Shown here piece by piece: positions 6,399 through 10,796 of a stretch of DNA of 10,796 bases. The DNA comes from Oscillospiraceae bacterium (lineage in GTDB: Bacteria; Bacillota; Clostridia; Oscillospirales; Oscillospiraceae). The first letter of the stretch is position 1. Each line of letters begins with the position of its first letter. The stretch is from positions 1 to 10,796 of the forward strand of contig JAFTGG010000094.1 in NCBI GenBank assembly GCA_017458025.1, given 5' to 3'. A model generated the notes under the pieces. It had not been told where the DNA came from. It saw only the letters and a list, made by a program, of their open reading frames with translations, and did no database searches. Made by a program: the position numbers and the translations under genes.

Positions 6399-7238
6399 AT
6401 GAGAGAGCAACTCTCCGTCAAAGACCTGCAAAACAAATGCGTCGACCTCAAGAAGCATGTGGTCGACATGATCTATAAGGCGCAGTCCGGACACCCCGGC
6501 GGCTCGCTGTCCGTCGCGGAGTTCGTGACCGCCTGCTATTGGCACGAAATGGACGTCGATCCGAAGAACCCCCGCTGGGAGGACCGCGACCGCTTCGTGA
6601 TGTCCAAGGGCCACGTCTGCCCCGCGCAGTACGCGGCGCTGGCAATGAAGGGCTTCTTCCCGATGGAAACCCTTGACACCCTGCGCAAGGAGGGTTCTCC
6701 CCTGCAGGGCCACCCGTCCATGAACAAGTGCCCCGGCATCGACATCTCCACCGGCTCGCTCGGACAGGGCCTCGCCTGCGGCGTCGGCATGGCGCTGGCG
6801 GCGAAGATGGACAGCAAGGACTACCGCGTCTACGTCGCCGTCGGCGACGGCGAGGCGCAGGAGGGCGAGATCTGGGAGGCGGCGAACACCGCCCACAAGT
6901 ACGGTCTCGACAACCTCGTGGTATTCGTGGACTTCAACAACCTCCAGATCGACGGCACCTGCGACGAGGTCATGCCGAACGGCGACCTCGGCGCAAAGTT
7001 CCGCGAGTTCGGCTTTGACACCTACGAGATCGACGGCAACGACATGGAGCAGATGGTCGCGGCGCTGAATCTGGCGCGCGCCGTCAAGAACGGCCGCCCC
7101 AAGTGCATCTACGGCCACACGGTCAAGGGCAAGGGCGTCTCCTACATGGAGAACGTCTGCTCGTGGCACGGCGTCGCGCCGAACGAGGCCGAGTGGAAGC
7201 AGGCGCTCGCTGAGCTCGATACTCAGTACGTCAAGTAA
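6399..7238 (+). CDS. Transketolase, N-terminal (thiamine diphosphate binding) subunit
   Basis: A 279-residue protein equal to the first half of a classical transketolase. QSGHPGGSLS near residue 29 includes His32 of the active site. HPSMNKCPGID and STGSLGQGLACGVGMALA follow. The ThDP/Mg motif runs from GDGEAQEG (149-156) to NN at 180-181. The C-terminal half of the enzyme is encoded by the next gene, 14 bases on, so the two must form the active complex. AAAGGAG stands before the ATG, and only 33 bases separate it from gntR, with no convincing promoter. Split transketolases are common in Bacteria. Some are recruited to special catabolic routes, for example as apulose-4-phosphate transketolase; others serve the pentose phosphate pathway. 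The setting argues for a dedicated catabolic role, transferring a two-carbon ketol unit from a pathway ketose phosphate or from hydroxypyruvate. Confidence 0.93.
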   Translation: MREQLSVKDLQNKCVDLKKHVVDMIYKAQSGHPGGSLSVAEFVTACYWHEMDVDPKNPRWEDRDRFVMSKGHVCPAQYAALAMKGFFPMETLDTLRKEGSPLQGHPSMNKCPGIDISTGSLGQGLACGVGMALAAKMDSKDYRVYVAVGDGEAQEGEIWEAANTAHKYGLDNLVVFVDFNNLQIDGTCDEVMPNGDLGAKFREFGFDTYEIDGNDMEQMVAALNLARAVKNGRPKCIYGHTVKGKGVSYMENVCSWHGVAPNEAEWKQALAELDTQYVK

Positions 7239-7252
7239 GGGAGGGTGCAGCA

Positions 7253-8185
7253 ATGAGTGAAGTCATGAAGAAAGCGACCCGCGACGGCTTTGGCGAAGCC
7301 ATCGTCGAGCTGGGCAAGGAAAATAAAAACATTCTCGTCGTCGACTGCGACATCGGCAAGTCCTGCAAGACGACGCAGTTCATCAAGGAGCTGCCCGAGC
7401 AGCACGTCAACGTCGGCATCGCGGAGCAGAACGGCGCGGGCGTCGCGGCCGGTCTCGCGACCTGCGGCAAGATTCCGTTTGTCGTCACCTATGCGGCGTT
7501 CGGCTCGATGCGCATGTGCGAGATGATCCGCCAGGAGATCTGCTACCCCAACCTCAACGTCAAGATCGCCTGCTCCCACGGCGGCGTAACGCCGGCGAAC
7601 GACGGCGCGAGCCATCAGGCCATCGAGGATATGGGCATCATGCGCACGCTCCCCAACATGACCGTCGTCATGCCCGCGGACTACGTCTCCGCGAAGAAGC
7701 TGGTCAAGGCGGCCGCCGCCTATGTCGGCCCGATGTTCCTGCGCTTCACGCGCGACGCGATCCCCGTCATCTATGACGACAGCGCGGAATTTGAGATCGG
7801 CAAGGCGCACCTCGTGCGCGACGGCAAGGACGTGGCGATCATCGCCAACGGCGACACCGTCCGTCTCGCGATCGACGCGGCGAAGGAGCTGGAAGCCAAG
7901 GGCGTCAGCGCCCGCGTGGTGGATATGCACACCATCAAGCCGCTGGACGTCGCCTGCGTCACCGACTGCCTTGAGAACATCGGCAAGATCATCACGGTCG
8001 AGGACCACAACATCATGAACGGCCTCGGCAGCGCTGTCTGCGAAGTCGCGGCGGAGCTCGGCAAGGGCAAGGTCAAGCGCGTCGGCATACAGGATCAGTT
8101 CGGCGAGAGCGCGCCCTATGACCGCCTGCTCGCGAAGAACGGCGTCACGGTCGAAGACATCGTAAAGATTGCGCAAGAGCTGTAA
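7253..8185 (+). CDS. Transketolase, C-terminal (pyrimidine-binding) subunit
   Basis: A 310-residue partner of the preceding gene, equal to the PYR and C-terminal domains of transketolase. GIAEQNG holds the catalytic glutamate Glu58 that activates the thiamine ring. TYAAFGSMRMCEMIRQ, SHGGVTPANDGASHQAIEDM and the FLRFTRD segment are typical of the small split subunit. The C-terminal domain (from about residue 185) has DGKDVAIIANGDTV and VEDHNIMNGLGSAV. The RBS GGGAGG lies in the 14-base gap after the N-terminal gene, supporting equal expression. It is followed by TAATAATAG, then a 21-base gap to the reductase gene with AGGAGG. Single-chain DXP synthases have a related layout but are about twice as long and carry other motifs, so they are excluded. 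Confidence 0.93.
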   Translation: MSEVMKKATRDGFGEAIVELGKENKNILVVDCDIGKSCKTTQFIKELPEQHVNVGIAEQNGAGVAAGLATCGKIPFVVTYAAFGSMRMCEMIRQEICYPNLNVKIACSHGGVTPANDGASHQAIEDMGIMRTLPNMTVVMPADYVSAKKLVKAAAAYVGPMFLRFTRDAIPVIYDDSAEFEIGKAHLVRDGKDVAIIANGDTVRLAIDAAKELEAKGVSARVVDMHTIKPLDVACVTDCLENIGKIITVEDHNIMNGLGSAVCEVAAELGKGKVKRVGIQDQFGESAPYDRLLAKNGVTVEDIVKIAQEL

Positions 8186-8206
8186 TAATAGGAGGATTTT
8201 TCCAAC

Positions 8207-9145
8207 ATGAAAATCGGATTTGTCGGCTGCGGCGCGATCGGCAGCTGCTACGCGAGCTATCTCATCTCCAAGCACGAGGTCTGCGTGCTGGACACCTATG
8301 CGCCCGTCATCGACGCGGTGAAGGAAAACGGCATTCTCGTGGACAAGAACGCCCCCGGCCACGGCAACGGCGAGACAGTCTCTGTCCGTCCGGCGCTGGC
8401 AACTACCGACCCGAAGGAAATCGGCGTTTGCGACCTGGTCGTCGTGTTCGTCCATTATCAGTACCTCGAATCGGCCATGCGCAACGCGCTGCCGATGGTC
8501 GACGGTCACACGATGGTCCTCTGCCTGCAAAACGGCTACGGCAACTATGACGAGATCGCCAAGGTCGTCCCCGAGGAGCAGATCATCATCGGCAACACCG
8601 CCTTCGGCGCGACGCCCGTCGCCCCCGGCCATGTCAACCACACCGGCTACGGCGCGACGAATATGGGCTCGCCGAAGGCCCCGATGGTGAAGGTCGAGGA
8701 GGTCGCCGAGGCGTTCCGCATCGCGGGGCTTGAGACCGACGTGCACGAGAACGTGATGAACGCGATCTGGCACAAGCTGTCCGCCAACTGCTGCATCAAC
8801 GGCGTCAGCGCCCTGCTGGGTACGCAGAACGGCTTCATCAACGGCAACGAGTACGCCCGTGAGACGGCGAAGCTGCTGTGCAAGGAGGCTATCGAGGTCG
8901 CCAACGCCGCCGGCTGCACGCTGGATTACGAAACGGAGCTGGAGCACGTCTTCGAGGTCTCCCGCATGACCGACGAGACCATCAGTTCGATGGTGCAGGA
9001 CGTCAACCGCCATCGCGAGACCGAGATCCGCATCATCAACGGCGCGGTGAGCAAGCTCGGCAAGGAGCATAACATCCCCACGCCGTGCAACGACCTGATC
9101 TTGAACCTCGTGCTCGCCAAGCAGTCCCTCTATCTCGGCAGATAA
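8207..9145 (+). CDS. Ketopantoate reductase-like (PanE/ApbA family) NAD(P)H-dependent 2-oxoacid reductase
   Basis: A 312-residue protein. The Rossmann domain starts at once with MKIGFVGCGAIG (GxGxxG at 7-12), followed by CLQNGYGN. The C-terminal helical domain has WHKLSANCCINGVSALLG with catalytic Lys190 and Asn194. SSMVQDVNRHRETEI holds Glu273, at the place of the substrate-binding glutamate. PanE reduces ketopantoate to pantoate, but many family members with these residues act on other 2-oxo acids. No panB, panC or panD is near. The gene lies inside a sugar-acid cluster, so it more likely converts a 2-oxo or 2-hydroxy acid of that pathway. Ketopantoate is a branched 4-hydroxy-2-oxo acid, so a branched or short sugar acid would be a reasonable substrate. 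A role in coenzyme A synthesis cannot be excluded. Confidence 0.88.
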   Translation: MKIGFVGCGAIGSCYASYLISKHEVCVLDTYAPVIDAVKENGILVDKNAPGHGNGETVSVRPALATTDPKEIGVCDLVVVFVHYQYLESAMRNALPMVDGHTMVLCLQNGYGNYDEIAKVVPEEQIIIGNTAFGATPVAPGHVNHTGYGATNMGSPKAPMVKVEEVAEAFRIAGLETDVHENVMNAIWHKLSANCCINGVSALLGTQNGFINGNEYARETAKLLCKEAIEVANAAGCTLDYETELEHVFEVSRMTDETISSMVQDVNRHRETEIRIINGAVSKLGKEHNIPTPCNDLILNLVLAKQSLYLGR

Positions 9146-9162
9146 CACGCCAGCAAACCGAC

Positions 9163-9194
9163 AACGCCCCGGCAGCTTTCCCTGCCGGGGCGTT
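9163..9194 (+). terminator. Strong stem-loop after the PanE-like gene (possible attenuator)
   Basis: A perfect 13-bp stem (AACGCCCCGGCAG with CTGCCGGGGCGTT) closes a 6-base loop, 18 bases after the reductase stop. Only GTTCC follows, not a T-run, and the next gene starts 20 bases later with no promoter of its own visible. Partial termination or mRNA end protection is more likely than a full stop. Confidence 0.6.
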
Positions 9195-9214
9195 CCACTA
9201 GAAAGGAATATCGT

Positions 9215-10183
9215 ATGAAAATCGTTGTTTTGGACGGCCACACCGAAAACCCCGGCGATCTGAGCTGGGCGGGGCTCGAAGCGCTCGGCGAGCTGAAGGT
9301 CTATGACCGCGTCTCCTACGAGGAGTCGCCGAAGATCGCCGAGGCCATCGGCGACGCGGAGATCGCCATCGTCAACAAGACGCCCATCTCCCGCGAAACC
9401 ATCGACAAGTGCCCCAATTTAAAGTACATCGCCGTGCTCGCGACCGGCTACAACGTCGTCGACGTGGCGTATGCCAGGGAGAAGGGCATCCCCGTGTCGA
9501 ACGTCCCCGTCTACGGCACGCGCTCGGTGAGCCAATTTGCCATCGCGCTGCTGCTCGAAGCCTGCCACCACATCGGCCACCACAGCGACGCGGTGCATGC
9601 GGGCAAGTGGGAGCACAACGACGATTGGTGCTTCTGGGACTATCCGCTCATCGAGCTGGCGGGCATGACCTACGGCCTGCTGGGCTGCGGCAACATCGGC
9701 ATCCACACCGCCGAGATCGCCAAGGCGCTCGGCATGCACGTCATCACCTACGACGCCAAGCAGACCGACGAAGCAAAGGCGCTGGGCGTCGAGTACGTCA
9801 CGCTCGACGACCTGTTTGCGCGCTCCGACGTGCTGGGCCTTCAGATGCCGCTGTTCCCCTTTAACACCGGCATCATCAACAAGGAGAACATCGCCAAGAT
9901 GAAGGACGGCGTCATCATCATCAACAACTCCCGCGGCCAGATGGTGGTGGAGCAGGACCTCGCCGACGCGCTGAACTCCGGCAAGGTCGCCTGCGCGGCG
10001 CTGGATGTGGTCTCCACCGAGCCGATCCACGGCGACAACCCGCTGCTGAAGGCAAAAAACTGCATCATCACGCCGCATATGTCCTGGGGCGCGAAGGGCA
10101 GCCGCCAGCGCATCATGGACACGACGGTCGAGAACGTAAAGTCCTACCTCGCGGGCGCGCCGCTCAACGTCGTCAACAAGTAA
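9215..10183 (+). CDS. D-2-hydroxyacid dehydrogenase, hydroxypyruvate reductase/glycerate dehydrogenase type
   Basis: A 322-residue NAD(P)-dependent oxidoreductase. The nucleotide fold carries GLLGCGNIG (GxGxxG at 157-162). The catalytic set is complete: Arg240 in NNSRG, Glu269 in STEP and His288 in TPHMSWG. Trp after TPHxS is common in the glycerate dehydrogenase/hydroxypyruvate reductase branch, and the N-terminal DGHTENPGDLSW also resembles clostridial glycerate dehydrogenases. 3-Phosphoglycerate dehydrogenases usually have an extra C-terminal ACT domain, absent here. The stop lies one base from the glycerate kinase start. That pair gives hydroxypyruvate to D-glycerate to phosphoglycerate, which supports the assignment more than sequence alone. 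AAAGGAAT precedes the ATG. A strong hairpin upstream may set its level apart from the earlier genes. Other short 2-oxo acids remain possible substrates. Confidence 0.9.
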   Translation: MKIVVLDGHTENPGDLSWAGLEALGELKVYDRVSYEESPKIAEAIGDAEIAIVNKTPISRETIDKCPNLKYIAVLATGYNVVDVAYAREKGIPVSNVPVYGTRSVSQFAIALLLEACHHIGHHSDAVHAGKWEHNDDWCFWDYPLIELAGMTYGLLGCGNIGIHTAEIAKALGMHVITYDAKQTDEAKALGVEYVTLDDLFARSDVLGLQMPLFPFNTGIINKENIAKMKDGVIIINNSRGQMVVEQDLADALNSGKVACAALDVVSTEPIHGDNPLLKAKNCIITPHMSWGAKGSRQRIMDTTVENVKSYLAGAPLNVVNK

Positions 10184-10184
10184 G

Positions 10185-10796
10185 ATGAAGAAGATCATCG
10201 TTATTTCCGACTCGTTCAAGGGCACTCTTTCGAGTCAGGAAATCTGTGACATCGCGCGCGAAATCGTCCCGCGCGTCCTTCCCGGCTGTGCCGTCGACGC
10301 GATCCCTGTCGCCGACGGCGGCGAGGGTACGGTCGCCTGCTTCATCGACGCCATCGGCGCAAAACCGGTAAGCGTACTCGTCGGCGGCCCTTACGGAGAG
10401 GCGGTCGAAGCGGTCTATGCCCGCAAGGATGAAAACGCGGTCGTCGAGATGGCGAGCGCGGCCGGACTGCCCCTGGTCGGCGAGCGGAAGGACCCGTCGG
10501 CGACAACCACCTACGGCGTGGGCGCGCTGATCCGCCACGCGGTGGAGCACGGCTGCACAAACGTTCTGCTGGGGCTTGGCGGCAGTTGCACGAACGACGG
10601 CGGCTGCGGCTGCGCCGCGGCGCTGGGCACGAAGTTCTTCGACGCGGACGGCAAGGAGTTCGTTCCCGTCGGCGGCACGCTGGAACGTATCGCGCGCATC
10701 GACAACAGCGAAGCGGAGCGGCTGCTCGCGGGCGTGACGCTGACGCTGATGTCGGACGTGGACAACCCGCTTTGCGGCGAGCGCGGCGCGGCGCGC
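10185..10796 (+). CDS. Glycerate kinase, GarK/GlxK family (partial, N-terminal 204 residues)
   Basis: The reading frame stays open to the right edge. SDSFKGTLSS (8-17), PVADGGEGT (41-49), TTTYGVGALI and GLGGSCTNDGG (130-140) are all signatures of class II glycerate kinases, which phosphorylate D-glycerate with ATP, usually to 2-phosphoglycerate. SDVDNPLCGERGAA near the edge fits too. The family has about 370-380 residues, so roughly 45 percent is missing. Cys135 replaces the Ala common in GGSATNDGG, a mild change. The ATG lies one base after the dehydrogenase stop with no clear ribosome binding site, so translation is probably coupled. As the last visible step it would deliver carbon to lower glycolysis. 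The operon may continue beyond the window. Confidence 0.94.
   Translation, partial: MKKIIVISDSFKGTLSSQEICDIAREIVPRVLPGCAVDAIPVADGGEGTVACFIDAIGAKPVSVLVGGPYGEAVEAVYARKDENAVVEMASAAGLPLVGERKDPSATTTYGVGALIRHAVEHGCTNVLLGLGGSCTNDGGCGCAAALGTKFFDADGKEFVPVGGTLERIARIDNSEAERLLAGVTLTLMSDVDNPLCGERGAAR

Noticed and set aside
5577..7253. 558-codon open frame on the minus strand
   Set aside because: It is antisense to gntR and the transketolase N-terminal gene, both with clear motifs, and its composition is that of a shadow frame.
7223..9241. 672-codon open frame on the minus strand
   Set aside because: It lies opposite the transketolase C-terminal and PanE-like genes. Its Val/Asp/Arg/His-rich product is typical of the reverse strand of GC-rich genes, and it has no family motifs.

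Overview
The window reads as a piece of a GC-rich Bacillota (clostridial, probably gut-associated) genome. This is inferred from strong AGGAGG-type ribosome binding sites, a lipoprotein-type TRAP solute receptor with a Gly/Ser/Thr linker, GC-rich coding next to AT-rich promoters, and Clostridia-like protein sequences. No marker gene fixes the genus. No rRNA, tRNA, CRISPR array, insertion sequence or phage gene was seen.

Left part (1-887). On the minus strand lies the start of a family 1 glycoside hydrolase that resembles 6-phospho-beta-glucosidases and runs off the window. Just upstream, and probably co-translated, is an unrecognised 56-residue ORF. The rest (628-887) holds an AT-rich stretch that could be their promoter and, on the plus strand, a decayed fragment of an HxlR-family regulator.

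Centre (888-2638). A minus-strand DUF1537 four-carbon acid-sugar kinase is transcribed divergently from the plus-strand block. The 302-bp divergent region carries a good promoter in each direction, a 17-bp perfect palindrome, a GntR-type operator and a leader hairpin.

Right part (2639-10796, all plus strand). The order is dctP-dctQ-dctM (a TRAP transporter), a FadR-type GntR regulator with its own promoter, a split transketolase (N- and C-terminal halves as two genes), a ketopantoate-reductase-like enzyme, a D-2-hydroxyacid dehydrogenase of hydroxypyruvate/glycerate type, and the start of a glycerate kinase. Gaps are short, so the enzyme genes look like one operon.

Working model (inference). 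A sugar acid enters through the TRAP system and is oxidised or reduced and phosphorylated by the PanE-like enzyme and the DUF1537 kinase. A dedicated two-subunit transketolase handles a ketose phosphate or hydroxypyruvate. Hydroxypyruvate reductase plus glycerate kinase feed three-carbon product into lower glycolysis. The best regulatory evidence is a shared site, TTGTnnnACAACAT, placed at the -10/+1 of both the TRAP promoter and the gntR promoter, which suggests that the GntR protein controls both the transporter and itself. The exact substrate cannot be read from the sequence; an apionate/tetronate-like or other branched or short sugar acid is the leading guess.
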